Source: Streptomyces sp. Ru72 (lineage in GTDB: Bacteria; Actinomycetota; Actinomycetes; Streptomycetales; Streptomycetaceae). Taken from it: a stretch of DNA of 60,446 bases. Under the pieces are notes generated by a model. That model worked only from the letters and a program-made list of their open reading frames with translations. It was not told the origin of the DNA and ran no database searches. The stretch covers positions 1 through 60,446 of the forward strand of contig NZ_PQSR01000040.1 in assembly GCF_002920635.1 (NCBI RefSeq), given 5' to 3'. Of the stretch, positions 39,461 to 48,477 are shown one piece after another; position 1 is the first letter of the stretch; every line of letters starts with the position of its first letter. A program made the translations under genes and the position numbers.

Positions 39461-40723
39461 ATGACACAGTCCGGGGAACAGACGTCCGGTGACGTGGGGC
39501 TGCGACGGACCCTCGGGGTGGGGGACGCCGTCGTCATCGGGCTCGGATCGATGGTCGGGGCGGGGATCTTCGCGGCCCTGGCGCCCGCGGCGCGTGCCGC
39601 CGGGTCGGGGCTGCTGGTGGGGCTCGCGGTCGCCGCCGTGGTCGCCTACTGCAACGCGACCTCCTCGGCACGCCTGGCCGCTCTGTATCCCGCCTCGGGC
39701 GGCACGTATGTGTACGGGCGCGAGCGGCTCGGGGCGTTCTGGGGCTATCTGGCGGGCTGGTCGTTCGTCGTCGGCAAGACGGCTTCCTGCGCGGCGATGG
39801 CCCTGACCGTGGGCGCGTACGTCTGGCCGGGGCAGGCGCACGCGGTGGCGGTCGCGGCCGTGGTGGCACTGACCGCCGTCAACTACGGAGGCATGCAGAA
39901 GTCGGCCCTGCTGACGCGGCTGATCGTGGCGGTGGTCCTGGCCGTCCTCGCATCCGTGGTCGTCGTCTGTCTCGGGTCCGGTGCGGCCGACGCCTCACGG
40001 CTGGACACGGGCGGCTTCGGCGGAGCCGGCGGGGTGCTGCAGGCGGCGGGGCTGCTGTTCTTCGCGTTCGCGGGGTACGCGCGGATCGCCACCCTCGGCG
40101 AGGAGGTGCGGGACCCGGCACGCACCATCCCGCGCGCGATCCCGCTGGCGCTCGGCATCACGCTGGTGGTGTACGCGGCGGTGGCTGTCGCTGTGCTTTC
40201 CGTGCTGGGTGCCGACGGGCTGGGGCGCACCGCGGCACCGCTGACCGACGCGGTGCGGGCGGCGGGCGTGCCCGGTCTCGTGCCGGTGGTGCGGGTGGGT
40301 GCCGCGGTGGCCGCGCTGGGTTCGCTGCTGGCGCTCATCCTGGGCGTCTCCAGGACCACGCTGGCCATGGCCCGCGATCGGCATCTGCCGGGCGTCCTGG
40401 CCGCCGTCCACCCGCGGTTCCAGGTGCCGCACCGGGCCGAGCTGGCCGTAGGTGCAGTGGTGGCCGCGCTCGCCGCGACGGTGGACGTGCGGGGCGCGAT
40501 CGGGTTCTCCTCCTTCGGGGTGCTGGCCTACTACGGGATCGCCAACGCGTCTGCGTGGACCCTGAGTTCGGCGCCGGCTTCGCGCGTCGTACCGGCGGTC
40601 GGGCTCCTCGGCTGCGTCACGCTGGCGTTCGCGCTGCCCGGGGTGTCGGTGGGCGCGGGGGCGGGTGTGCTGGGTCTGGGCGTGGTGGCGTACGGCGTAC
40701 GGCGGTGGATGGCCGGGCGGTGA
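39461..40723 (+). CDS. APC superfamily amino-acid permease
   Basis: A 420-residue permease with about 12 membrane segments. The first-helix motif VVIGLGSMVGAGIFAALAPA is the APC substrate-binding signature. YPASGGTYVYGRERLG (helix 2-3 region) and FFAFAGYARIATLGEEVRDP (helix 6, consensus loop) are also present. It probably imports amino acids or polyamines by proton coupling. No Shine-Dalgarno precedes the ATG at 39461; a TAGGGT lies 7 nt upstream, so a leaderless start is possible. The stop codon is the first base triplet of a 34-bp tandem repeat. Confidence 0.88.
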   Translation: MTQSGEQTSGDVGLRRTLGVGDAVVIGLGSMVGAGIFAALAPAARAAGSGLLVGLAVAAVVAYCNATSSARLAALYPASGGTYVYGRERLGAFWGYLAGWSFVVGKTASCAAMALTVGAYVWPGQAHAVAVAAVVALTAVNYGGMQKSALLTRLIVAVVLAVLASVVVVCLGSGAADASRLDTGGFGGAGGVLQAAGLLFFAFAGYARIATLGEEVRDPARTIPRAIPLALGITLVVYAAVAVAVLSVLGADGLGRTAAPLTDAVRAAGVPGLVPVVRVGAAVAALGSLLALILGVSRTTLAMARDRHLPGVLAAVHPRFQVPHRAELAVGAVVAALAATVDVRGAIGFSSFGVLAYYGIANASAWTLSSAPASRVVPAVGLLGCVTLAFALPGVSVGAGAGVLGLGVVAYGVRRWMAGR

Positions 40724-40856
40724 CGACCGGCCGGCTCGCGGGCGGTGGCGAAGGTGACGACCGGCCGGGTCGCGGGCGGTGGCGGAGGTGACGACCGGCC
40801 GGCTCGCGGGCGGTGGCGAAGGTGACAACAGGCCGGGCCGCCGGGGGGAGGCGGGC
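40721..40856. repeat. 34-bp tandem repeat after the permease gene
   Basis: Units begin at 40721, 40755, 40789 and 40823, each exactly 34 bp apart. The core is tgacgaccggccggSTCGCGggcggtggcg; the first three are nearly identical and the fourth is degenerate. The first unit includes the permease stop codon. The array is non-coding, lies between convergent genes, and may be a recent slippage product. Confidence 0.8.
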
Positions 40857-40944
40857 GGTAGTGATCAGCCGGGCCGCGGGCGGCGGCCACCGGCCCGCGT
40901 CGCAGACGGGCGCTCCGGAGCCCGCTGCTGCGCCCGCGCGTCCC

Positions 40945-41337
40945 TCAGCGCGCCGCGAAAGGCTGGTCCGTCGGCACGATCTCGCGGCCCAGCGGCAGCA
41001 GCGAGACCGGGATCAGCTTGAAGTTCGCGATGCCGAACGGGATGCCGATGATCGTGACGCACAGGGCGATGCCCGTGACGATGTGGGCGAGGGCCAGCCA
41101 CCAGCCGGCCAGAACCAGCCACAGGACGTTGCCGATGCAGGACGGGGCGCCCGCGTCCCGGCGCTCGACCGTCGTGTAGCCGAAGGGCCACAGCGCGTAG
41201 AGGCCGATGCGGAAGGCCGCGATGCCGAACGGAATCCCGATGATCGTGACGCAGAGCAGCACGCCCGCGAACAGGTAGCCGAGGAACAGCCAGAAGCCGC
41301 TCAGTACGAGCCAGACGACGTTCAGGATTGTCTTCAC
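40945..41337 (-). CDS. YccF domain-containing membrane protein
   Basis: A 130-residue protein with two tandem YccF halves, each containing VLWLVLxGxWL then CVTIIGIPFGIAxF. The repetition is clear at residues about 6-48 and 68-108. There are four predicted membrane segments. The GTG start at 41337 overlaps the stop of the upstream htpX gene by 4 nt (GTGA), so it is translationally coupled to that protease. Function of the family is unknown. Confidence 0.9.
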   Translation of the reverse strand: MKTILNVVWLVLSGFWLFLGYLFAGVLLCVTIIGIPFGIAAFRIGLYALWPFGYTTVERRDAGAPSCIGNVLWLVLAGWWLALAHIVTGIALCVTIIGIPFGIANFKLIPVSLLPLGREIVPTDQPFAAR

Positions 41338-42197
41338 CGGTGGCGACCTGCCATCTGTTCGAGCCGGGCGATGCGCTCCGCCATCGGCGGGTGGGTGGAG
41401 AACATCTTGGACAGCCCCTGACCGGGACGGAAGGGGTTGGCGATCATCATGTGGCTCGCCGTCTCGATCCGCGGCTCGGAGGGGAGCGGCAGCTGCCGTG
41501 TGCCGGTCTCCAGCTTGCGCAGGGCGCTCGCGAGGGCCAGGGGGTCGCCGGTGAGCTGGGCGCCGGACGCGTCCGCCTCGTACTCACGGGAGCGGCTGAT
41601 GGCGAGCTGGATGAGGGATGCGGCGAGCGGGCCCAGGAGCATGATCAGCAGGAAGCCGAGCAGGCCCGGGCCGTCGTCGTCGTCCGAGCGGCCGACCGGG
41701 ATCAGCCAGGCGAAGTTCACCAGGAACATGATCACCGAGGCGAGGGCGCCGGCGACCGACGAGATGAGGATGTCGCGGTTGTAGACATGGCTGAGTTCGT
41801 GGCCGATGACGCCGCGCAGCTCGCGCTCGTCGAGGAGCCGGAGGATGCCCTCGGTGCAGCACACGGCCGCGTTGCGCGGGTTGCGGCCGGTCGCGAAGGC
41901 GTTCGGCGCTTCCGTCGGCGAGATGTAGAGGCGGGGCATGGGCTGGCGGGCCTGGTTGGACAGCTCGCGGACCATGCGGTAGAGCGCGGGGGCCTCGAAC
42001 TCGCTCACCGGGCGCGCGCGCATCGCGCGTAGAGCCAGTCTGTCGCTGTTCCAGTACGCGTACGCGTTCGTGCCGATGGCGACGAGGAGCGCGACGACCA
42101 GGCCCGTACGCCCGAAGAAGCTGCCGATGACGATGATGAGTGCGGACAGTCCCCCGAGGAGTACTGCGGTCCTGAGCCCGTTGTGCCGGCGGTGCAC
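41334..42197 (-). CDS. htpX: M48 family membrane zinc metalloprotease HtpX
   Basis: HtpX degrades misfolded membrane proteins. The 287-residue product starts at the GTG at 42197, with TGGAGGG 8 nt upstream. Two membrane segments lie near residues 10-50, the zinc motif HELSH (GVIGHELSHVYNRD) is near residue 125, two further segments are at about 140-190, and the third ligand region SREYEADASGA follows. It ends THPPMAERIARLEQMA. The longer frame to 42260 is not needed. It precedes and overlaps the YccF gene. Confidence 0.94.
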   Translation of the reverse strand: MHRRHNGLRTAVLLGGLSALIIVIGSFFGRTGLVVALLVAIGTNAYAYWNSDRLALRAMRARPVSEFEAPALYRMVRELSNQARQPMPRLYISPTEAPNAFATGRNPRNAAVCCTEGILRLLDERELRGVIGHELSHVYNRDILISSVAGALASVIMFLVNFAWLIPVGRSDDDDGPGLLGFLLIMLLGPLAASLIQLAISRSREYEADASGAQLTGDPLALASALRKLETGTRQLPLPSEPRIETASHMMIANPFRPGQGLSKMFSTHPPMAERIARLEQMAGRHR

Positions 42198-42356
42198 GGT
42201 ACGCCCTCCAAGTGGTGCGGCAGGGGAACCCTTTGTCTGCGAACTGCTTGTCGACTCCACTTCTCAGTGGACCTTCCCGCACTGGTCAACGCCAGGCGGG
42301 CGGCGCTAGTTCCCTGGTGCGGGACCCGGAGTCCGTGGGCCGTCCGGGTGAGGAGG

Positions 42357-42388
42357 CGGCATCCGGCACGCGCGTGTGCCGGATGCCG
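42357..42388 (-). terminator. nuo operon terminator
   Basis: A perfect 13-bp stem (42357-42369 with 42376-42388) and a 6-base loop, about 25 nt after the nuoN stop on the minus strand. Confidence 0.8.
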
Positions 42389-42414
42389 GATGCCCGCACG
42401 CGTGGGGGCGCCGG

Positions 42415-43914
42415 TCAGAAGAGTGCGGTGGCCGCGAAGCGGAGCACCAGCTGGGGGGCTCCCGACAGGGCGACGCCCAGCACGGCCGTCAGGGTGAGGG
42501 CGGCCGTGAGCGGAGCCGGGACGCGGTGCTTCTCCGGCTCGCCCTCGGGGGCGCGGAAGAGCAGGGCCGTCCACTGGAGGTAGTAGAAGAGCGCGATCAC
42601 CACGTTGACCGCCATGACCACGGCGAGCCAGCCGAGCCCGGCGTCGACGGCCGCGGAGAAGACGGTGACCTTCGCGAAGAGGCCGATGATGCCCGGCGGC
42701 AGGCCTGCCAGGCACAGCAGGAAGAAGGCCAGGAGCAGCGCGGCCAGGGGGTTCGAGGCGTGGAGGCCGCGGTAGTCGGTGATGCGGTTCAGGGTCCTGG
42801 TACGGCCCACGAGTGCGGCCACGGCGAAGGCGCCGAGGTTCACCGCGGCGTACATGAGGGCGTACGCCACGGTGGAGCCGATCGCCTTCTGGGCGTCCTT
42901 GGAGTAGGCGGCTGCCGCGATCGGCACCAGGAGGTAGCCGGCCTGGCCGACGGAGGACCAGGCGAGCAGGCGTACCGCGCTGTACGCGCGCGTGGCCTGC
43001 TGTCGCAGGGCGCCGACGTTGCCGACGGTCATGGTGAGGGCGGCCAGTGCGGCCAGTGCCGGGCCCCAGGCGTCGGAGTAGGACGGCAGGGCGACGACGG
43101 TGACGAGGATCAGGCCGGAGAAGCCGACCGCCTTTCCGACGACGGACAGGTAGGCGGCGACCGGGAGGGGCGCGCCCACATAGGTGTCGGGCACCCAGAA
43201 GTGGAACGGGACGGCGGCCGTCTTGAAGGCGAAGCCGACGAGGGTGAGGACGACGCCCGTCTGGGTGAGCGTGTGGAGTTGTCCGCTCACGTGCTGGATC
43301 CGGTCGGCGACCTGGGTGAGGTACAGGGTGCCGGTGGAGGCGTACACGAAGCTGATGCCCATGAGGCTCACCGCCGTCGCGGTGACGGACGACAGGAAGA
43401 ACTTCAGGGCGGCTTCGGAGGATTTCTTGTCGCCGTGCCGGATGCCGACGAGGGCGAACGCGGGCAGGGAGGCGACCTCCAGGGCGACGACGAGGGTGGC
43501 CAGGTCGCGGGAGGCGGGCAGCAGGGCGGCACCGGCGGCGGAGGACAGCAGCAGGAACCAGAACTCCCCTTCGGGGACGTCCTTCCGGGCGTCCTGGAGC
43601 GCGGTGACCGACAGCAGGGCGGCGAGGAGGGCGCCGCCGAGGACGAGGAACTGGATGACGAGGGTGAAGCGGTCCGCCGTGTAACTGCACACCTGCGGGC
43701 TGCCGGTCAGGCAGAAGGTGGCGCGCTCGCCGTCCAGGAGGGGCAGCAGCATGAGGCTCGCCGCGGCCAGTCCGGCGATGGACGCCCAGCCGAGGAGGGC
43801 CTTGTGCCGTTCGTCGAGGAAGAGGTCGGCGACCAGGACGAGGAGTCCGACGGCCGCCGCGATGGTGGGCGGTGCGATCGCCAGCCAGTCGACGGACTGG
43901 ACGAGGGAGCTCAT
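42415..43914 (-). CDS. nuoN: complex I subunit N (antiporter-like)
   Basis: NuoN is one of three Mrp-antiporter-like proton-pumping subunits in the membrane arm of complex I. The 499-residue product has about 14 helices. It contains FHFWVPDTYVGAPLPVAAYL (the conserved Lys/Trp/Pro loop), SSVGQAGYLL and LAGLPPGIIGLFAKVTVFS. The ATG at 43914 overlaps the nuoM stop by 4 nt. It is the last gene of the ten-gene operon and is followed by a terminator hairpin. Confidence 0.95.
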   Translation of the reverse strand: MSSLVQSVDWLAIAPPTIAAAVGLLVLVADLFLDERHKALLGWASIAGLAAASLMLLPLLDGERATFCLTGSPQVCSYTADRFTLVIQFLVLGGALLAALLSVTALQDARKDVPEGEFWFLLLSSAAGAALLPASRDLATLVVALEVASLPAFALVGIRHGDKKSSEAALKFFLSSVTATAVSLMGISFVYASTGTLYLTQVADRIQHVSGQLHTLTQTGVVLTLVGFAFKTAAVPFHFWVPDTYVGAPLPVAAYLSVVGKAVGFSGLILVTVVALPSYSDAWGPALAALAALTMTVGNVGALRQQATRAYSAVRLLAWSSVGQAGYLLVPIAAAAYSKDAQKAIGSTVAYALMYAAVNLGAFAVAALVGRTRTLNRITDYRGLHASNPLAALLLAFFLLCLAGLPPGIIGLFAKVTVFSAAVDAGLGWLAVVMAVNVVIALFYYLQWTALLFRAPEGEPEKHRVPAPLTAALTLTAVLGVALSGAPQLVLRFAATALF

Positions 43915-45485
43915 CGGATGCCTCCTGCGAGGAGCTGCTGCACGGCCGGGTCGGTCAGGCCGAGGAGTGCCCTCGGCCACAGGCCGGCGAGGACGGTGAG
44001 GACGACGAGCGGCGTCCAGGCCGCGAATTCGTACGTGTGGACGTCGGCGAGCTCGGGGGTCTCCTGGGGTACGGCCCCCATGCACACGCGCCGCACCACG
44101 ATCAGCATGTACGCGGCGGTGAGCAGCGTGCCGAAGGCGGCGATCGCCATGAAGGTGAGGAAGGCGGGGCGGCTGAGGTCGGCGGCGGGCTTGAACGCGC
44201 CGAACATCGCGAGCATCTCGCCCCAGAACCCGGCGAGGCCCGGCAGCCCCAGCGAGGCGACGGCGCCGAAGGCCAGGAGGCCGCCGAGGCGGGGCGCCTT
44301 GCCGTAGAGGGCGGCACCCGTCTCCTCGGCGAGGGCGTCGAGGTCGGTGGTGCCGGTGCGGTCCTTCAGCGCGCCGACCAGGAAGAACAGCAGGCCGGTG
44401 ATGAGGCCGTGGGCGACGTTGGCGAACAGCGCGCCGTTGACGCCGGTCCGGGTGGTCGTCGCGATGCCGAGCAGTACGAAGCCCATGTGGCCGACGGAGG
44501 AGTAGGCGATGAGCCGCTTGAGGTCGCCCTTCGCGCCTCGCTTGGCGAGGGCGAGGCAGGCGAGGGATCCGTAGATGATCCCGACGACGGCGAAGGCGGC
44601 CAGGTACGGCGCGAAGGTGTGGAAGCCGTGGGGCGCGGCGGGCAGCAGGATGCGCACGAAACCGTAGGTGCCCATCTTCAGCAGGACGCCGGCCAGCAGG
44701 ACCGAGCCGACGGTCGGTGCCGCGGTGTGGGCGTCGGGCAGCCAGCTGTGCAGCGGCCACATCGGTGCCTTGACCGCGAGCCCGATCCCGACCGCCAGAA
44801 CCGCGATGACCTGCACGGATGTGGTGAGCGACCGGCCGTTGTCAGTGGCGAGTGCCACCATGTCGAACGTGCCCGCCTTGAGTCCGATCAGGAGCAGGCC
44901 GAGCAGCATGACGACGGAGCCGAGCAGCGTGAAGAGGATGAACCGCCACGCGGCCCGGGTCCGGCCCTCACCGCCCCAGCGGGCGATGAGGAAGTACATC
45001 GGGATGAGGACCATCTCGAACGCGAGGAAGAACAGCAGCAGGTCGAGGACGGCGAAGGTCGCGAGGGTGCCGGACTCGAGGACGAGCAGCAGGGCGACGA
45101 AGGCCTTCGGGGACGGGCCCGAGGGCATCTTGAAGTACGAGTAGAGCGCGCAGAGGAAGGTCAGCAGCGCGGTCAGCACCAGAAGGGGGAGGGAGATGCC
45201 GTCGATGCCGAGGTGGATCCGCACGTCGAGTGCGGGGATCCAGCTGATGTCGGTCGTGGCCTGCATCCTCGACGGGTGGTCGTGGTCGAAGCCGAGCGCG
45301 AGGGCGATCGCGGCGATGAGCACGGCGCCGGTGACGGTCACGCCGTGCCGCAGCACGGCCTGCTCGGGTGACGTCCCCTTCAGTCCGGGCGGGGCCGGGA
45401 GGAGGGCGGCGAGCGCGCCGAGGAGCGGCGCGACGACGACGAATGCCAGAAGGAACTGCATCACGGACTCGCTGATATCGATCAC
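43911..45485 (-). CDS. nuoM: complex I subunit M (antiporter-like)
   Basis: NuoM is the second antiporter-like proton channel. The 524-residue product includes LGIDGISLPLLVLTALLTFL, EMVLIPMYFLIARWGG, the channel Lys block KAPMWPLHSWLPDAHTAAPT, YSSVGHMGFVLLG and GLPGLAGFWGEMLAMFG. The GTG at 45485 is used (an internal ATG is 8 codons in). It lies 6 nt after nuoL and overlaps nuoN by 4 nt. Confidence 0.95.
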   Translation of the reverse strand: MIDISESVMQFLLAFVVVAPLLGALAALLPAPPGLKGTSPEQAVLRHGVTVTGAVLIAAIALALGFDHDHPSRMQATTDISWIPALDVRIHLGIDGISLPLLVLTALLTFLCALYSYFKMPSGPSPKAFVALLLVLESGTLATFAVLDLLLFFLAFEMVLIPMYFLIARWGGEGRTRAAWRFILFTLLGSVVMLLGLLLIGLKAGTFDMVALATDNGRSLTTSVQVIAVLAVGIGLAVKAPMWPLHSWLPDAHTAAPTVGSVLLAGVLLKMGTYGFVRILLPAAPHGFHTFAPYLAAFAVVGIIYGSLACLALAKRGAKGDLKRLIAYSSVGHMGFVLLGIATTTRTGVNGALFANVAHGLITGLLFFLVGALKDRTGTTDLDALAEETGAALYGKAPRLGGLLAFGAVASLGLPGLAGFWGEMLAMFGAFKPAADLSRPAFLTFMAIAAFGTLLTAAYMLIVVRRVCMGAVPQETPELADVHTYEFAAWTPLVVLTVLAGLWPRALLGLTDPAVQQLLAGGIR

Positions 45486-45491
45486 GCCGGC

Positions 45492-47483
45492 TCACGCTCC
45501 CGTGGCGACGAGGAGGGCGGCGACCGCCAGGACGACGGTGCCGGCGAGCAGCGCGCTCACATAGGTCTGCACGTTGCCGGTCTGGGCGCGCCGCACGGCG
45601 GCCCCGAGCAGGCGGGGCACGGCGCCCGCGCCGCGCACGTAGGTCTCGACGACCTCCCGGTCCAGGAACTGCACGAGGCTCGCTCCGGCCCTGACCGGGC
45701 GGACGAAGAGCCAGTCGTACACGGCGTCCAGGTGGAAGCCCTCGGCCGCGTGGCGGTGCAGCGGGCCGAGCAGGAGGCGCCCCGGGTCCGCCGGGTCGGG
45801 CGCGTAGGCGATGTCGCCGTACGCGGGCACGTGGCTTGCGATGGCCTCGGCCTCGACCAGGCCGGCGTCCGCCTCGGGGTGGGCCGCGACGGCACCCAGC
45901 GGGACGCGGCCGGCGAGTGCGGTGGTGTGCCGCCAGGCGCCGTAGGTCACGAGTGCGCCGACCAGGGCGAGGCCGGTGCCGAGGACGGAGGTGGTGAGCG
46001 TCGGCGTCAGGGAGCGTCCGTCGAACCAGTCGGGCAGGACGCGGTAGGCGAGGCCGAACGCGATCGACGGCGCGGCGAGCACCCACAGCACGGCGTTCAT
46101 GACCAGCGGCTGCCTGCCGTGGTCGGGGGCCTGGGTTCCGTGCCCGTGAAAGGCGAGCAGCCACAGCCGGGTCGCGTACGCCGCGGTGAGCAGGGCCGTG
46201 ACCAGGCCGGCGACGAGGACGATCCAGCCCGCGACGCCGGGGGCGTGCTCGGTGTGGCCGGTGGCGACGTGCTCGGCGGCGCCGAGGACGGACTCCTTGG
46301 AGAAGAAGCCGGAGAACGGGGGGATCGCGGCGAGCGCGAGGAGCGCCACGGTCATCGTCCAGAAGGCGTCGGGGATGCGGTCGCGCAGGTCCCTCATGCG
46401 GGACATGGCGGCCAGCGAGTTGGTTCCGGCGGCGTGGATGATCACGCCGGCGGCGAGGAACAGCAGCGCCTTGAAGGCGCCGTGGGACAGGAGGTGGAAG
46501 ACGGCGGCACCGCGGTCGCCGACGGCGAGGGCGCCGGTCATGTAGCCGAGCTGGCCGATCGTCGAGTAGGCGAGGACGCGCTTGATGTCGTCCTGGGCGA
46601 GCGCGGCGAGCGCCGAGCCGGCCATGGTCACCGCGGCCATCACGGCGAGGACGACCATGGCGGCCGACGAGGCCTGGAAGACCGGGAGGAGACGGGCGAT
46701 GAAGTAGACACCGGCGGCGACCATCGTCGCGGCGTGGATCAGCGCGGAGACGGGCGTCGGGCCCGCCATCGCGTCGGGGAGCCAGGTGTGCAGCGGGAAC
46801 TGTGCCGACTTGCCCGCCACGCCGGCCAGGAGCAACAGGGCGACCAGGGTCGGGTGGTGCAGCCCGCCGCTCACGACGGCACCGAGGACGTGGGTGATGC
46901 GGAAGGAGCCGGCATCGGTGCCGAGCGCGAACAGGCCGATCAGGAAGGGCACGTCGCCGAGCTTGGTGACCAGGAAGGCCTTCAGGGAGGCGGCGCGGGC
47001 CTCCGGGGTCTCCCAGTAGTGGCCGACGAGGAAGTAGGAGCAGATGCCCATGACCTCCCAGCCGACCAGCAGCACGATCAGGTCGCCCGAGTAGACGACG
47101 AGGAACATCGCGGAGGTGAACAGGGAGACGAGCGCGGCGTAGGAGGGGTAGCGCGGGTCGTCGCGCAGGTATCCCGTCGAGTAGATCTGCACGCAGGTGG
47201 CGACGGTGCCGACCAGGACGGCGACGAGGGCGGCGAAGCCGTCGATGTGCAGGGCGAGTTCGATCGGGACCGAGCCGGTGGGCGTGAGCTCGGTGGCGGC
47301 GTCGAGGGCCCGGCCTCCGCCCTGGCGGGCTGCTACCAGCACGGCGAGGACGAGCGAGGCGAGGGTCGGCAGGACGGCGAGCGGGCGGACGAACCCGGGG
47401 ACCGTGCGGCCGAGGAGCAGGCCTGCCGCGGCGCCGAGGAACGGAAGGAGGGGTACGAGGACGGCGAGGGTGGTCGTGGTCAC
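45492..47483 (-). CDS. nuoL: complex I subunit L (antiporter-like)
   Basis: NuoL is the distal pump of the membrane arm, with the long lateral helix. The 663-residue product has HIDGFAALVAVLVGTVATCV, GWEVMGICSYFLVGHYWETP, KSAQFPLHTWLPDAMAGPTP (channel Lys region), YSTIGQLGYM and IPPFSGFFSKESVL. The GTG at 47483 overlaps the nuoK stop by 4 nt. The C-terminal 150 residues hold the lateral helix, less conserved than the core. Confidence 0.95.
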   Translation of the reverse strand: MTTTTLAVLVPLLPFLGAAAGLLLGRTVPGFVRPLAVLPTLASLVLAVLVAARQGGGRALDAATELTPTGSVPIELALHIDGFAALVAVLVGTVATCVQIYSTGYLRDDPRYPSYAALVSLFTSAMFLVVYSGDLIVLLVGWEVMGICSYFLVGHYWETPEARAASLKAFLVTKLGDVPFLIGLFALGTDAGSFRITHVLGAVVSGGLHHPTLVALLLLAGVAGKSAQFPLHTWLPDAMAGPTPVSALIHAATMVAAGVYFIARLLPVFQASSAAMVVLAVMAAVTMAGSALAALAQDDIKRVLAYSTIGQLGYMTGALAVGDRGAAVFHLLSHGAFKALLFLAAGVIIHAAGTNSLAAMSRMRDLRDRIPDAFWTMTVALLALAAIPPFSGFFSKESVLGAAEHVATGHTEHAPGVAGWIVLVAGLVTALLTAAYATRLWLLAFHGHGTQAPDHGRQPLVMNAVLWVLAAPSIAFGLAYRVLPDWFDGRSLTPTLTTSVLGTGLALVGALVTYGAWRHTTALAGRVPLGAVAAHPEADAGLVEAEAIASHVPAYGDIAYAPDPADPGRLLLGPLHRHAAEGFHLDAVYDWLFVRPVRAGASLVQFLDREVVETYVRGAGAVPRLLGAAVRRAQTGNVQTYVSALLAGTVVLAVAALLVATGA

Positions 47484-47845
47484 GCGGTGGCCTCAGCCTT
47501 CTCGGCCGCAGGGGTCTCGCCGTCGTGGCCCTCGGCGGTGTCGCGGAGCCGGTCGATGTCCGAGGTGCCGCGGTTGCGGTACACGGCGAGGACGATCGCG
47601 AGGCCGATGCCGATCTCGGCGGCGGCGATGGCGATGGTGAACAGGGTCAGGGCCTGTCCTGAGTGCAGCGTCTCGCGGGCGGCACGGCTCAGCCAGACGT
47701 CGAAGGCGACGAGGTTGAGGTTGACGGCGTTGAGCATCAGCTCGACCGACATCAGGACGAGGATCGCGTTGCGGCGGGCGAGGACGCCGTACAGGCCCGT
47801 GCAGAACAGGAGGGCGGAGAGCACGGCGGGGTAGGCGAGGTGCAT
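47480..47845 (-). CDS. nuoK: complex I subunit K
   Basis: NuoK is a small three-helix subunit with conserved membrane glutamates for proton transfer. The product has 121 residues, with the Glu blocks ILVLMSVELMLNAVNLNLVA and IAIAAAEIGIGLAIVLAVYR both present. The C-terminus extends about 20 charged residues past the usual end. It starts at 47845, sharing one base with the nuoJ stop. Confidence 0.95.
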   Translation of the reverse strand: MHLAYPAVLSALLFCTGLYGVLARRNAILVLMSVELMLNAVNLNLVAFDVWLSRAARETLHSGQALTLFTIAIAAAEIGIGLAIVLAVYRNRGTSDIDRLRDTAEGHDGETPAAEKAEATA

Positions 47846-48477
47846 CAGCGGACGCCTTCCTTCTCGCTCCGGGTGTCCGGGGTGGCCGGGGTTCTCGCGG
47901 TGGTGGCCGCCGCGTCCGCCTTCGCCTTGCGGGAGAGGACGATCGCGCCGACCAGTGCGGCGAGGAGGAGGACGGAGAGGGCCTCGAAGGGGAGGACCCA
48001 GTTCTGGAAGAGGCTCGCGCCGGTGACCTCGGTGGAGCCGGAGGCGGCGCCCCCGAGGTCGATCCAGGTCGTGCGGAAGGCGTCGACGACCACCCACACC
48101 AGGGCGGCCGCGGCGGCGACGGCCACGGTGAGGGCGGCCCAGCGGTTGCCGGAGTCGGCGTCCGGGGAGCGGCCGATGGGGGCCTTGGTGAGCATCAGAC
48201 CGAACAGGAGGAGGACGACGACGGAGCCGACGTAGATCAGGACCTGGACCCAGGCGATGAACTCGGCGGTGAGCAGGAGGTACTCGACGGCGAGCCCACC
48301 GAGCGTGACCACGAGCCACAGGGCGGCGTGCACCAGCTGCCGGGTGGTCACGGTGACCAGGGCGGCGCCGAAGGTGACCAGACCGACGAGGAGGAAGGCG
48401 ATCTCGACGCCGGTCGGGGAGAGGAAGCCGTGCGAGGCCGCGGCGGCGGCGGCCGGCGCGGCGGAAGGCGTGTTCAC
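47845..48477 (-). CDS. nuoJ: complex I subunit J
   Basis: NuoJ carries the pi-bulge helix that connects the quinone cavity to the pumps. The 210-residue product has five membrane helices (IAFLLVGLVTFGAALVTVTT, LVVTLGGLAVEYLLLTAEFI, VQVLIYVGSVVVLLLFGLML). The conserved helix-3 motif YVGSVVVLLLF is present. The GTG at 48477 follows GGGAGGAGAG. It overlaps nuoI by 4 nt and nuoK by 1 nt. Confidence 0.94.
   Translation of the reverse strand: MNTPSAAPAAAAAASHGFLSPTGVEIAFLLVGLVTFGAALVTVTTRQLVHAALWLVVTLGGLAVEYLLLTAEFIAWVQVLIYVGSVVVLLLFGLMLTKAPIGRSPDADSGNRWAALTVAVAAAAALVWVVVDAFRTTWIDLGGAASGSTEVTGASLFQNWVLPFEALSVLLLAALVGAIVLSRKAKADAAATTARTPATPDTRSEKEGVR

Noticed and set aside
40721..40856. CRISPR or attachment-site array after the permease
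   Set aside because: Contiguous 34-bp tandem copies without spacers; no integrase or cas genes nearby.
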